In this document: positions 23,196-35,744 of the stretch, one piece after another
Layout of the letters: every line of letters begins with the position of its first letter
How positions within the stretch are numbered: position 1 is the stretch's first letter
NCBI GenBank assembly: GCA_037043455.1
Contig: JAWPHD010002611.1
Location: 124,001-188,000, forward strand
Source: Cyrtodaria siliqua
Taxonomy: Eukaryota > Mollusca > Bivalvia > Adapedonta > Hiatellidae
Direction: 5' to 3'
Length of the DNA: 64,000 bases
Notes under the pieces: model-generated
The model's input: the letters and a program-made list of their open reading frames with translations, nothing else
What the model was told of the DNA's origin: nothing
The model's database searches: none
Translations under genes and position numbers: made by a program

Positions 23196-23405
23196 TCATA
23201 TCTTTACTACTCTTTTGATAATTTTTTTAACAAGTTTAATAACGATTATATGAAAGTGATTATGATTAAGGATCTTACGAAGTTTGTAAATCACATCGCC
23301 ATAGAAGTAATGTTGTGGTAGTCCTTTTCGCAGAATAGTTCTTATATTACTTTTATATTTTAAAAGTAGATCAGGTGTTACGATAAAATGATACAATTTT
23401 TTTAT
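23196..23405 (-). mobile_element. Penelope-like element C-terminal fragment (minus strand)
   Basis: The minus strand reads TPDLLLKYKSNIRTILRKGL, then FYGDVIYKLRKILNHNHF and KLVKKIIKR. It aligns closely with LSKYKSNLRTLLRQGLSQTDF and FYGDVIYKLRKILGHDHF of the neighbouring plus-strand copy. The fragment begins and ends abruptly. It faces away from the main copy, so the two are in inverted orientation. Confidence 0.8.
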
Positions 23406-23640
23406 TGTGTGACATTCATTGATCCAGTTTTTCCTTAAACACGTGTGTTTCATATACCGCGCTGAAGGTTTTGTGCTCATCGACATTTTGGCCCATTCCT
23501 TAACTTTCCTCATGATCTTGTATTAGACACTGACGTCTTTTAACAGTCCGTAAGTTTACTAATATTATTTGCTATGGAACTTTGATACGATTTTTTCGTA
23601 TCTTTAGTAACTATTAATTGGCCCTTATTTCGCTTTTCAC

Positions 23641-25720
23641 AGAATTGTATTACTCTCCAAAAAAACAATAATGAGTATATTAGTTAAAACTCTTAAAATA
23701 AATCTTTCACCTCTTCGGTTAAACTCTGCGTCATCAATACAAATTCCACAAAATAACTCTTCATTTGTTTTAGTTCCTGCAGATAAAGCAGCTAATAATA
23801 TAATTATTTTTTGACGCCTACATTACGTCAAAGTTTTATCTCTGGAACCCGGCAGCACCAATTCGTATACTCCAGTAAATTCTACTGAGGATGATGTTGT
23901 TTCCGTACATATCACTCGGTGCACTACTTTCAAGGCTGGTGTAGACGATAATGAAATAAACTACCTACTATATACTGGATTCCTAAATTACATAACAATC
24001 CGTATAAGGCCCGCTTTATTTCGAATTCTAGTGCCTGCACCACAACAAACATCTCCAAACGTTTAACTTCTTGTCTTACTGCCATTAAAGATCACGTTAA
24101 ACTATATTGTGATAAAACTTATGAAAACTCTGGGATTAATTTATTTTGGTCTATAAAAATTCAGGAGATGTCCTTGATAACATTTTCAATAAACGTTAAG
24201 TTTCATCAATAAGCACTTATGACTTCTCTACACTATATGCTACCTTACCACATCACCTTATTAAAGACAAGCTTATTGCGCTCATTCAAAAAACTTTCGC
24301 TAGGGAAAATACTACATTTTTGGCCTGTAATAATATTAAAGCGTTTTTTACTAACGGCAGTTTAGATAATTACACTATGTGGACTTGCCATGAGTTTGTG
24401 AAGCACTCATTTTCCTATTAGATAATATTTTCGTCAGGTATGGAACCACCGTTTATAGACAAATTGTTGTTATCCCTATGGTACGAACTGTGCACCACTT
24501 GTCGCAGATTTGTTTTTATATTGCTATGAAAGAGATTTCATGTTGAGTCTTTCATCCGATACCCATGCAGATATTATTGAAGCCTTTAATGACACCTCTC
24601 GGTATCTGGATGACATATTGAACATTGACAACCCTTTCTTTCCAATTATGGTTAATAATATTTATCCTAAAGAACTTCAGCTTAACAAGGCTAATATTTC
24701 TGATAATAACGCTTCTTTTCTTGATTTAGATCTCTCTATTGAAAATGGTGAAATGGTGAAATTATTAGCAAAATCTATGACAAGAGAGATGATCTTAATT
24801 TTGACATTGTTAATTATCCCCACTTAGATGGGGATGTTCCCCGAGCAACTTCTTATGGGGTCTATGTGTCTCAACTTATTCATTTTTCAAGAGCTTGTAC
24901 TCGAGTTGAGGACTTCAATATTCGTAATCTTTGTATAACTAAAAAGCTACTCAATCAGGGTTACCGTTACCATAAATTTCGTAAAACTTTTGCAACATTT
25001 TATAATCGTAACCCTGATATTCTTTCCAAATATAAAAGCAATTTAAGGACTCTTCTGCGACAAGGACTATCACAAACTGACTTCTATGGTGATGTGATTT
25101 ACAAACTTCGTAAGATTCTTGGTCATGATCACTTTCAGACTATCTTTGTTAAACTTGTTAAAAGGTTTATCAAAAGAGGTTATGACCCTATCATTTTGCA
25201 ACGTACTGCATGCTTGGTGGTGGACCCTTCTATTGTTCGCCACTGCGCTTTCCTCTTTAATTGTACGATGACCGGACAGGCTGTGAACCCTATGATGACG
25301 CCTACCTAAAGCCCATTAGGACGGTGGCGTTTGATGTTTGTACGCGGTCTTGTGTCGTCTTGCCCTCAATGGTTTATTCTCTTGTTGCTCTGGCTTCTGC
25401 CAAGTCAAGTCATCGAGTACCTTCATTGTGGCTTTCTAGGCGCTTTTTTGTATTTGTATATACACGAGCATCCAGGTATTTTACTTATATTACCTTTTAA
25501 CGCTGCCTTGTTGGTTAAAGAATATTTCATGGCGGGGATTTCTTTATTTACACTGTCCCGTTTAATTAGGATGACAATAGGGTAAGTGTGAGGTTTGGTG
25601 CACCCTAGAACCTGGTTTAAACCCCCAGTGGCCTTTTTGGCCACTGACCGTTCCAAGGCGGAAGCCCTATTGTCAACCCATTTTGTCAACCCTTTTGTGT
25701 TTGTGATGTCGTTCGCATTT
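23641..25720 (+). mobile_element. Penelope-like retroelement, decayed copy with 3' tail
   Basis: The reverse transcriptase is read across several frames: FVLVPADKAANNIIIF, then TGA at 23812; LPTIYWIPKLHNNPYKARFI; STYDFSTLYATLPHHL (motif A); a motif B damaged by a one-base loss (VIPM then out of frame, near 24480); and SRYLDDILNIDNPFF (motif C, about 24600). The C-terminal domain is intact at 24866-25309 (GYRYHKFRKTFATFYNRN, FYGDVIYKLRKILGHDHF, LQRTACLVVDPS). The tail 25530-25720 matches 5660-5825. No GIY-YIG domain is seen. Multiple frameshifts make it inactive. Confidence 0.85.
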
Positions 25721-25739
25721 TTTATGACTTTTGCCTTCT

Positions 25740-26070
25740 CGTTTGTCTGTTTGTTGAGTTGAAATTCTTTCGGATAGATAATGTTAACCAAAGTATAAGA
25801 GAAAGGGTTGTCAATGTTCAATAATGTCATTCAGATACTGGAGGTGTCATTAAAAGCTTCAATCACAACTACATGAGTAACTGGTGAAAGACTTAACATG
25901 AAATATATTTCATGGCAATATAAAAACAAATATGCGACAGCACAGTTCGTGTCCATAGGGATACCATCAATTTGTCTATAAACAGTAGTTCGATACCGGA
26001 CGAAACTATTATTTAATAGGAAACAAATAAGTGTTTCGCAAACTTCTTGGCAAGTCCATACTGTGCATTT
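25740..26070 (-). mobile_element. Penelope-like element internal fragment (minus strand)
   Basis: The minus strand reads MDKCTVWTCQEVCETLICFL, RYRTTVYRQIDGIPMDTNCA (motif B), EAFNDTSSI, then, after a frameshift, LNIDNPFSYTLVNIIYPKEF. It equals the middle of the PLE reverse transcriptase and joins the tail of the plus-strand copy almost directly, giving a tail-to-tail junction near 25730. Confidence 0.8.
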
Positions 26071-26190
26071 GTCCAAACTCCAACTTTTTCACTTAAAAAG
26101 CAGCTACGCCCCCTCCAAAAAGAAGAAGAAAAGAAAAATACAAGCATTAATGGGACAATATTTTTTAAAACATTTTAAAGCATCCTGCCT

Positions 26191-26232
26191 GCCTGCATGC
26201 CGCCTTCCTTGCCTACCTACCTACCTACCTAC

Positions 26233-26289
<57 letters not shown>

Positions 26290-26314
26290 CATCCATCCAT
26301 CCATCCATCCATCC
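26191..26314 (+). repeat. compound tetranucleotide microsatellite
   Basis: Short CTGC/CTTG units lead into (CCTA)n, then a long (TATC)n and finally (CATC)n. The transition between related tetramers is typical of microsatellite evolution. The frame through it (26063-26320) is an artefact. Confidence 0.95.
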
Positions 26315-29300
26315 ACTTAAAACCTTTTGGGTCGGAGCACAGCAAACCAACAATTGTTTAAGGATAGCCTAATCTCGACATTATCTATGTATAACCGTCT
26401 TTGCAATTCAATGCAATATAATATGTACACATTACATTGGCAATTTATTTCCTTTGTTAGTTTTACAAAAGTTTTCTTAATTTATCAGTATAATCGATAT
26501 GCAACAAGCCGTAGTAATTGTTTCTAAATGTCGGGTACCTAAATATTTTACAAAGTCGTGTCTAGTTTCCGTTTTGTGACTTGGAACAATTGAAATAATC
26601 TACTGATTGTCGAACTACTTCGACTTAATGGGAACCTAAACTCAAACAGGGCGATGTAGCTTACTCCTTACTTTAATGTATTACTTTAATGTATAAGTAT
26701 ATAAAAGTTCAAAATATATAAAACAATATATTAGATTAAATTGATTCTGTTCAGATTCGGTTAAAGTAAAAGCGCATCTCAATATTTTCTGTTTATTTCG
26801 GAAAACATTATCAGCTGATTGATAAACTATATGAATGAATTTCATTAATTATAATGTAAAGTTATTCCTTTTACAATTCTAAGATGTCAACATGAATTAA
26901 CTTCTGTATTTTCAGGTTTGAGCTCTCCTGGACTTAGGTCATTATGTCAGTCATCTGTGTGTACTATTTAGTATGCAGATGTATTTCATTTTCTTTTTGT
27001 CATCCAACAATTTGCGAACTTGGTCAGTAAAATAATATAAAAAAACAACGCAGGTATGCAACATGTTTACATGTTTATGATAGACGGAGACAGTGGCATG
27101 CGGTAATTTTAGTTAAAAAGATACAAACGAATTAGAGTTTGCGTTTTTATTTATTGCGATTCAGTTTTTTATTTGGAATAACCGACAAGAGATGTAATTT
27201 CAACTCATTAAAACATTTCGTAAATATATTACAAAATCAAAATCAAAATGATTTTGTAAGTAAATCAGATATGAATATCATAATGCAAAATAGTCCCGGG
27301 TTGAGCAGAACTCAATATTTAAAATGCCAATATAGTCTCGGCCAGCCAGACCGTATCATGCATATGTCTTACTTGCAGATATCGGTCTGGGCAGATTAGG
27401 CCAATTAAAGCGCCCACTAGCGATTTACACAATTTATTCGCACGTTTTTTTCACGCTCATTTGCGTGACGTCATGTTGTAAAAACAAGTACAACGTCAAT
27501 TGTTGATGCAGCAGTTACACTGTTTAACTTCTTATAAGTTAAAAATAAGAAAATATCATTAAACTAACTTAAAAACATGTTTTATGAAAGTCTCGTTAAA
27601 TCTCTAAAAATCTCACCAAAATCGCCCAAAACGAGAGGGCGATTTTAAACGTCCTATTTTCCCCAGGCCCTGGTTCTGGATCCGTGTAGCATAGCGCAAC
27701 AAAGAAATCAGAAGCGGGCCGGGTGACCGAGGCTAAATGCCAATAGTAAAGACATTCGAGCCATCCCGAAGATGGTATGCATATGACGGTGAACATGGAA
27801 CTTTCAATGAGGTGTTTTCACATCATTCCTTGGCCAGCGGCGTATGGTCCCATTTTCTAACAAAACGTTTTGATCTAAACGAGAAAACAATGGGCGATAT
27901 AAACAAAATGGAATATAGCTGGGAGAAGAGGTTATAAAGCCTGCGTATCACAGGTAGTCAAAACAATAGGTTACAAATATTCTAAGGGTGATTAAACAAT
28001 ACTCAGAACCTATAAAGGCTGGAGTAGTGGAACCACCTACTCGAAATTCAAGTAAGAAATCAAACGCATTTGAGAATGTACCACCGATCTGTATTTATCT
28101 GTAAATATCGGGCTCAGTGATCTCCAAAAATCGGAATAAATATGTCAATTAAGAGTTACCAACTCATAATTCATATTATGCATATTCAGTCTCGGTTATT
28201 TTAAATACCTGTGAATAAACCTATAATTTTAATTGGCACGTATACATTATTTTATGACTTGCACAACTGTATAGGGTTTAGATACACATGTTTTAAATAT
28301 AATTTTGCCACTATTGGTGGGTAAGTGCCTTCAAACTAACTTGCTCACACACGTATTTAACACAAGGCCACACTTAAAAAAATGTTCACATATTTGGTTG
28401 ATGCAAAGTTTAAAGAAAATATTCTCTGGTCGATTGTAACAATACAAATCGTCTTTAAATTAAATTTAACTATAATTTGTGTGAATTATATTGCACATGC
28501 ACAAAAATGCAAATACTTGGAACAAGGTCCTCAGTGAAGTTATCAACGATTAATTTGGCCCCTGTTGGCAGGACATTTTACACATATTGTTTTTAATCAA
28601 AAATAATGTGAACCATTACCATTTCGTAGTTTCTGGAAGGTGAAAATCTGTACATTGTAAAGACAAGAGCTATTTGCTTATCTAAATCAAACAAGTTGAC
28701 TCAGACATAATTATACAGATGGTATTTAAATATTTTACAGCCAAAATGATATTTTGATGGGCCTTTTCCTATGTAAATTCCTTGTTGGTGTGACAGGAGA
28801 AAATTAAGAAATGTCAAATAACTTCAGTAATACTTCATATTTTGCTATAAAACTGTCAGGGTGTCTTAATTTACTAATATCCAACAATTTAAAACCATTT
28901 TTGGATAAAAATTCTAAAAAAAAATATTTTTCAAATTGTTCATGCAGCAGAATTTTGCATTGGAAAATGACCCATCAAAAACAACTTTCGCACATAAATT
29001 TTTTATTTCGCAACCGATTTTGAAAAGTAAGGTATTTTTATTTACCACTAAAATTGTCTGTTTCACTGATATACAACTTATTTAGGTAGTAGATTAATTT
29101 TATCTTAAAAGTCCAAAAAACCTTTGGCTGAAACAAGCGCCCCAAACAATAGTTTGAATTTGTGTATTATGCTATTATTGTAGGTCCCTCGCTATTATGT
29201 GTGTAACTATTGCAAATATTGAATTAACTTCAATCGATATGAACCGAATAAAGCATGTTTTCATAGACATTAAAAAGCGTTCACAACTTTCGTTTTATAA

Positions 29301-29390
29301 CACTGGAAAATAAACTGTCCTATATACCGATAATTCAGGGCTTCCATTACGTCCACAAATAGTATTATGGCGAGTATGGTGGCTAATTTG
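26315..29390. other. intergenic, no gene seen
   Basis: I find no recognisable coding region or RNA. One short dispersed repeat lies at 28146-28275 (see separate entry). TGACGTCA-like and inverted GGCGATTTT motifs near 27470 and 27625 are isolated. It precedes the multicopper oxidase gene, so unseen 5' untranslated exons and the promoter may lie here. Confidence 0.5.
28146..28275 (+). repeat. short dispersed repeat (pair with 38088-38180)
   Basis: Shares AATTAAGAGTTACCAA, GTGAATAAACCTATA and TTTTAATTG in the same order and spacing with 38088-38180 inside the multicopper oxidase gene. Type of element unknown. Confidence 0.6.
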
Positions 29391-29394
29391 TGCC

Positions 29395-29520
29395 ATGTCG
29401 TGTTGGCGTGTTGGCGCGGCGAAGACATGACAACATGACAACATGACAGCATGACAAATACCTTAATTGTCGAGTTGTCGTGTCGTCGTGTTGGCGTGTT
29501 GGCGGGGTGAAGACACGAAA
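29395..29520. repeat. short tandem TGTCGTG / ACATGACA repeat
   Basis: GTCGTGTTGGCGTGTTGGCG...GAAGACA occurs twice (29397-29428 and 29475-29515), separated by repeats of ACATGACA on the complementary sense. The structure is inverted and simple, likely a small MITE or satellite fragment. Confidence 0.5.
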
Positions 29521-29635
29521 TGTATCTAAACTAATTTTATTTTAGACAGCCGAGGTAAAAAGTTGTAAATCAATGAAAACTCAGTGGAGCCTGTAACTGA
29601 CAGGCAAAACCAGTTTTGCCCAGTTTTATCAAGGG

Positions 29636-29912
29636 TCAGACATACTTCCATAAGCTGTCCTATATACAGCTATACACTTCGATAAACTGTCCTAAATATC
29701 GCTATACACACTTCGATAAGCTGTCCTATATACCGCTATACACTTCGATAAACTGCCCAAAATACCTCTTTACACACTTCTACACACTTTGATAAGTTAT
29801 CCTATATACCGCTATATACACTTCGATACACCCCCAAAATACCGCTATACACACTTCGATAAACTGTCCTAAATATCGCCATCCACACTTCGATAAGCTG
29901 TCTTATATATGT
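29636..29912 (+). repeat. minisatellite of about 33 bases upstream of the multicopper oxidase gene
   Basis: About eight irregular units contain CTTCGATAAGCTGTCCTATA or CGATAAACTGTCC followed by CGCTATACAC. Units differ by small gaps. It ends about 90 bases before the 3' splice site that precedes the first coding exon, so it probably lies in the first (5' untranslated) intron. Confidence 0.85.
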
Positions 29913-30001
29913 ATTGATGCTCTTTACAACATCATCGAACATGAGTTTATAGCGAAAAGATTTTCCTCTGCACGTTTACCTATTTATTTTTTATTTTACA
30001 G

Positions 30002-31831
30002 TCACCTCCAACAAGAACAATATCATGAATTCGCTTCTGATATTGGTACTTCTTCAGTTCGGTTATGCCGCTGGTCAAGAACAGACCACTCAGCCCCTGG
30101 CCACATCGGAAGACTGTATTTGTAATCAAAGCGATCCCGTGTGCTCGCATACTTTTAGAATTGAGCATCGCTTGACAATGGTCCTATATGAGGAAAGGAA
30201 GCTGGTTTACCCCGATCAAGGAATACTAAAGACGCACCCAGACGGTCGAAATCTCACACAGGAACAGATAAATAAAGTTATCACAGCTGATGGACAAGGT
30301 TCCCGACTTGTGATTGCCATCAATGGAAAATTTCCGGGACCACGGATTGAGGTGTACGAGAAACAAATATTACAAATAACAGTCCAAAATATGCTGCATA
30401 CCGAGAGCGTAACTGTCCACTTCCATGGTCTACATCAGACAGGTACACCGTGGATGGATGGTGTTGCCTTCGTCACACAATGTCCTATCCTACCCGGGCA
30501 ATCGTTTGTGTATAGATTTACAGCTTTCCCACCAGGAACCGCTTTTTATCACGCCCACATTGGCGATCAGAGAAGTATGGGCCTCTATGGACCGTTGATA
30601 GTAAGACCAGTGACAACCCCGGTAGTTCGCAATGACAATGAGATCATCGTAACTCTTCAAGACTGGAACAATGTCATGGATTCGGAGACAGCATATCAAA
30701 GAATGATTACCGAGCAGTTTAATTTAATAAGTGGTCAAACAATTCCGACAACGTATTCAGTAGACTTGGGACAATTCAGTAGATTCGAATTTCATTCGGG
30801 GCTTGTTAACGGTAAGGGTCGTTTTTGGTCAACAAAAAATTCTCACAACGGAGCACCCCTCGAACAATTCAGTATACGGGCGGGAATTATGTACCGATTT
30901 AGGGTGATAGGTGCAATGACCCTGTATCCAATGAGAGTTCACATCCCCGGTCAAAGGTTATTTTTGCGTGGATCTGATGCCTTCAACTTGGAACAAATTT
31001 CGGTTCAATCGATTATAGTTCACCCAGGAGAGAGATATGACTTTTATTGGCAAGCATGCAGTGAAACAATTACTAAGCAAGCACTCCTAATTGCGGAAAC
31101 AATAGAGACTCAGGCCAGTTTGAATAGCGATAAATATCATGCTGCAGAAGCCATTCTAGTTTACGTTGATGAACCTGGTACGATTGATGTAAACCCTGTC
31201 AACAACCAGATAGAGGATTGCAGAATTAATTGTAAAACATTCAACTGTCCGTATGCCTACTACCCAACAACCAGCAACAGAAAGTGCCTGAATTTTAACG
31301 ACGTTAAGAATAACGATCCCGTACGCCACACTTCTAGTATAATGGGCGATACAGTGGATGCTGAGTACTTCTTCAATTTCGCCTTTCCTGGACCTGAAGG
31401 TAACACTCCTGGGTCAGTTAATGGTCGAGAATTTGTACCACCAACAGTGTCGCTACTCACTCAGCCAACGGAGATTACGAGCCCGTGCGATGAGGACCTG
31501 TGCATTAACAACGGCATTTGTAAATGCACATACGTACAGAATATAGACTCAGACATAGTTATACAGATGGTATTTATGAACCTCGGCACGGGTTCTGGGT
31601 GGTCTCACCCCGTTCACTTTCACGGACACTCCTTCTACGTAATGAAAGTTGGTCTTGGTACCTACAACAATGCAACGGGAGTGTTGATAAGCAACAACGA
31701 CGATATTAACTGTACGGATAAGTTCGGTTACTGCAGCACGGCCAACTGGACAAAACCCAGCTGGAATCTTGGCAAAGTGCCAGGGTTGAGTGATGATCCA
31801 CCGCAGAAAGATACAGTTGTTGTCCCAACAG
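30002..31831 (+). CDS. laccase-like multicopper oxidase, first coding exon (CDS from 30025)
   Basis: The exon starts after a good 3' splice site (TTTTTATTTTACAG ending at 30001), so a 5' untranslated exon lies upstream. The ATG at 30025 opens a signal peptide (MNSLLILVLLQFGYAAG). Copper motifs: HFHG at residues 132-135; HAH at 176-178 (FYHAHIGDQ); HPVHFHGH at 528-535. A Cys-rich link CDEDLCINNGICKC (about 488-501) precedes domain 3. Possible N-glycosylation sites are N76, N549, N562 and N574. The frame runs on to a stop at 31887, but the true exon ends at 31831 (CCAACAG then GTAGCC), because the fourth copper motif is in the next exon and the joined reading PTGGYVVIRF is what the family shows. 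Such enzymes oxidise phenols or metal ions using O2; the substrate here is not deducible. One unusually long exon carries about 80% of the protein. Confidence 0.9.
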
Positions 31832-32621
31832 GTAGCCATTTTGTTTATACGGCTTTAGGTCATATACCACTATTGCATTTTACATAGGGTTACATTATAG
31901 CCTTTTGGCCCTAAAACACATTTTACATACCCAAGGGAACCTTTTAGGCTACTTTATTTTCAAGAACTATCCTAGACTCACTTAAAAAAAAATTGGGGGT
32001 TTTGTAATGCTTTCACCTACTTTCGGTTTGATGAAGGTGCTAACCGTCGTGCTCGCAGCAAATAAATGTGAATTTCTGACAATTTACTATACCTGCACTT
32101 TTCTCAATAAAATAGCCCAGATGCAAGAACAAATACAGTTTTATATTTTTTTATCACCTACACATATTATTTTGACATTTTATGTACATCAGTTATGATT
32201 AAGGCAATTCTACCCAATCAGAAAATAGCTCTTTCGAAAAAGATATACCCTAATACACCCTATACTTTTTTCAGCCAATCAGTAGCCCCAAAACAATAGT
32301 GGTATGTGACCTATAGTATCAACCGTTCCGTATTACCTCGATTATAGGTTAGAAAATAATACTAAGATTTTGAATTGTTCTGGAACCTAAAGAAGCAAAC
32401 AGGCATACTTCTTTGTTGACATTCGATTGTTATATGCGCTATACTGGTACTATAAAAAAAAACATTTGGACCTGCAAGCTACGCAATTTATGCATAAAGT
32501 GCAGAATGCTCGCCGTAGATTATTTTTATTTTACTTATTTGGAAAAGTTTGAATCTTTAAACTATACAAAACGTGTTTCATTTCAGGTTTTAATAAGCTT
32601 ATTTTAATTATTATATCACAG
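31832..32621 (+). other. intron 1 of the multicopper oxidase gene (between coding exons)
   Basis: 790 bases, GTAGCC...TATCACAG. It splits a Gly codon (phase 1). No internal gene; the open frames 32007-32198 and 32413-32607 are not supported. Confidence 0.85.
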
Positions 32622-32792
32622 GGGGATATGTCGTGATTCGGTTTGTGTCCGACAACCCTGGAATGTGGTTCCTTCACTGTCATATCGACCTACACAATAC
32701 CAACGGCATGGGAATGATGATCAATGAGGGGAGGTCGAAGCCGGCCACACCAGTCAACTTTCCCATCTGCCGAAGCTTTCTGTATGACGAAG
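32622..32792 (+). CDS. multicopper oxidase exon 2: fourth copper motif
   Basis: Joined in phase to exon 1, it encodes GGYVVIRFVSDNPGMWFL, then HCHIDLHNTNGMGMM. This is the fourth copper-binding motif (HCHxxxHxxxGM, residues 621-632): the Cys and last His bind type 1 copper, and Met is at the axial position. It continues to PVNFPICRSFLYDE. The exon ends GACGAAG with the donor GTGAGT, in phase 1. The oxidase domain is therefore complete and has all the copper ligands I would expect of an active enzyme. Confidence 0.92.
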
Positions 32793-33404
32793 GTGAGTTA
32801 GGGTGTAACAAAACAACACAAACGAATCCTTAGGCTGTACCGTATCGTTTATTCCATAATATTCTAGGTTCCATTAATACATAAGAAAGAACTCTCTTCG
32901 TCTGTGGTTATGTTCTAAAATCCTCTTCCGTGCCTGGTTCACTTATACGCTGGGTTAAGACCCTTCTACCGAGTATCTGTATTAAGAAATACATTGCTGG
33001 GTTAAAGACTCTACTCCTCACATAGGTGCTCTCCTACGGAGCTTGGTTAAATATCTCCAAATATCTCGTCTTCAGATGACAGTTCTTTTATGCAGTCAGA
33101 TCGTGATACATCACAACACAAAGTACATTAATAGTTCATCTTGTCAAAATACATCGTGTCTTATAACAAAAACACGTTATACCGTCCCTACAATTGCAAC
33201 TATATTACTATCTGTCATGTATACAGCATCCCACCTATTACACTTCTGAAAACCAAATTAGTAATTGTGGTAAGTAATAATAGTAATAGTAATAGTAACT
33301 TCTACATCCCTAAATGGTATATGTATTCAATACCCGTCATAACGTAACTCACTCGCATATTCGTGTCTACATAATGACCATGTTTATTAATCCAAGAATT
33401 TGCT

Positions 33405-35640
33405 TACCTCCTTCCTAAATACATACCATCATCCAAGACGCGTACTCCTTCCTAAAAACATACCATCATCCAAGATGCGTACTCCTTCCTAAATACATAC
33501 CATCATCCAAGATGCGTACTCCTTCCTAAATACATACCATCATCCAAGATGCGTACTCCTTCCTAAATACATACCATCATCCAAGATGCTTACCTCCTTC
33601 CTTAATACATACTATCATCCAAGATGTGTACTCCTTCCTAAATACATACCATCTTCCAAGATGCTTCCCTCCTTCCTAAATACATACCATCATCCAAGAT
33701 GCATACTCCTTCCTAAATACATACCATCATCCAAGATGTGTACTCCTTCCTAAATACATACCATCATCCAAGATGCTTACCTCCTTCCTAAATGCATAAC
33801 ATCATCCAAGATGCGTACTCCTTCCTAAATACATACCATCATCCAAGATACGTACTCCTTCCTAAATACATACCATCATCCAAGATGCTTACCTCCTTCT
33901 TAAATACATACCATCATCCAAGATGCGTACTCCTTCCTAAATACATACCATCATCCAAGATGCTTACCTCCTTCCTAAATACATACCATCATCCAAGATG
34001 CGTACTCCTTCCTAAATACATACAATAATCCAAGATGCGTACTCCTTCCTAAATACATACCATCATCCAAGATGCGTACTCCTTCCTAAATACATACCAT
34101 CATCCAAGATGCGTACTCCTTCCTAAATACATACCATCATCCAATATGCGTACTCCTTCCTAAATACATACCATCATCCAAAATGCTTACCTCCTTCCTA
34201 AATACATACCATCATCCAAGATGCTTACCTCCTTCCTAAATACATACCATCATCCAAGATGCAACCTCTTTCCTAAATACATACCATCATCCAAGTTGCG
34301 TACTCCTTCCTAAATACATACCATCATCCAAGATGCGTACTCCTTCCTAAATACATACCATCATCCAAGATGCTTACCTCCTTCCTAAATACATACCATC
34401 ATCCAAGATGCGTACCTCCTTCCTAAATACATACCATCATCCAAGATGCTTACCTCCTTCCTAAATACATACCATCATCCAAGATGCGCACTCCTTCCTA
34501 AATACATACCATCATCCAAGATGCGTACTCCTTCCTAAATACATACCATCATCCAAGATGCTTACCTCCTTCCCAAATACATACCATCATCCAAGATGCG
34601 TACTCCTTCCTAAATACATACCATCATCCAAGATGCTTACCTCCTTCCTAAATACATACCATCATCCAAGATGCGTACTCCTTCCTAAATACATACCATC
34701 ATCCAAGATGCTTACCTCCTTCCTAAATACATACCATCATCCAAGATGCGTACTCCTTCCTAAATACATACCATCATCCAAGATGCTTACCTCCTTCCTA
34801 AAAATATACCATCATCCAAGATGCGTACTCCTTCCTAAATACATACCATCATCCAAGATGCTTACCTCCTTCCTAAATACATACCATCATCCAAGATGCT
34901 TACCTCCTTCCTAAATACATACCATCATCCAAGATGCGTACTCCTTCCTAAATACATACTATCATCCAAGATGCTTACCTCCTTCCTAAATATATACCAT
35001 CATCCAAGATGCGTACTCCTTCCTAAATACATACCATCATCCAAGATGCTTACCTCCTTCCTAAATACATACCATCATCCAAGATGCGTACTCCTTCCTA
35101 AATACATACCATCATCCAAGATGCGTACTCCTTCATAAATACATACCATCATCCAAGATGCTTACCTCCTTCCTAAATACATACCATCATCCAAGATGCG
35201 TACTCCTTCCTAAATACATACCATCATCCAAGATGCTTACCTCCTTCCTAAATACATACCATCATCCAAGATGCTTACCTCCTTCCTAAATACATACCAT
35301 CATCCAAGATGCGTACTCCTTCCTAAATACATACTATCATCCAAGATGCTTACCTCCTTCCTAAATACATACCATCATCCAAGATGCGTACTCCTTCCTA
35401 AATACATACCATCATCCAAGATGCTTACCTCCTTCCTAAATACATACCATCATCCAAGATGCGTACTCCTTCCTAAATACATACCATCATCCAAGATGCG
35501 TACTTCTTCCTAAATACATACCATCTTCCAAGATGCGTACTCCTTCCTAAATACATACCATCTTCCACGATGCGTACTCCTTCCTAAATACATACCATCA
35601 TCCAAGATGCTTACCTCCTTCCAAGACACGTACTGCCTTT
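33405..35640 (+). repeat. 2.2 kb minisatellite of alternating 37- and 38-base units
   Basis: The unit contains CTCCTTCCTAAATACATACC followed by ATCATCCAAGATGC and ends either GTA (37 bases) or TTAC (38 bases). The two forms alternate over long stretches, giving a 75-base higher-order dimer that keeps a reading frame open (for example 34558-35138). About 60 units. The first units near 33405-33600 and the last near 35510-35640 are more irregular. Confidence 0.95.
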
Positions 35641-35744
35641 CAACAATAACAGATTCTAGTGACACATTTGGTTAACTGAATAAACTGTGTTGGTATACTT
35701 TTTTGGATGTTTACTAATTGGCAATGAACTAGTTGCACGGGGAC

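Noticed and set aside
23091..23321. Plus-strand frame over the Penelope-like fragment
   Set aside because: The minus strand of the same bases encodes recognisable reverse transcriptase C-terminus; the plus frame is its shadow.
31832..31887. Oxidase protein ending at the stop at 31887 as a secreted 620-residue enzyme
   Set aside because: It would lack the fourth copper motif; a consensus-like donor at 31832 joins in phase to an exon that supplies exactly that motif.
33405..35640. CRISPR-like array of 37/38-base repeats
   Set aside because: There are no unique spacers between units, the host is eukaryotic, and the array lies in an intron; it is a minisatellite.
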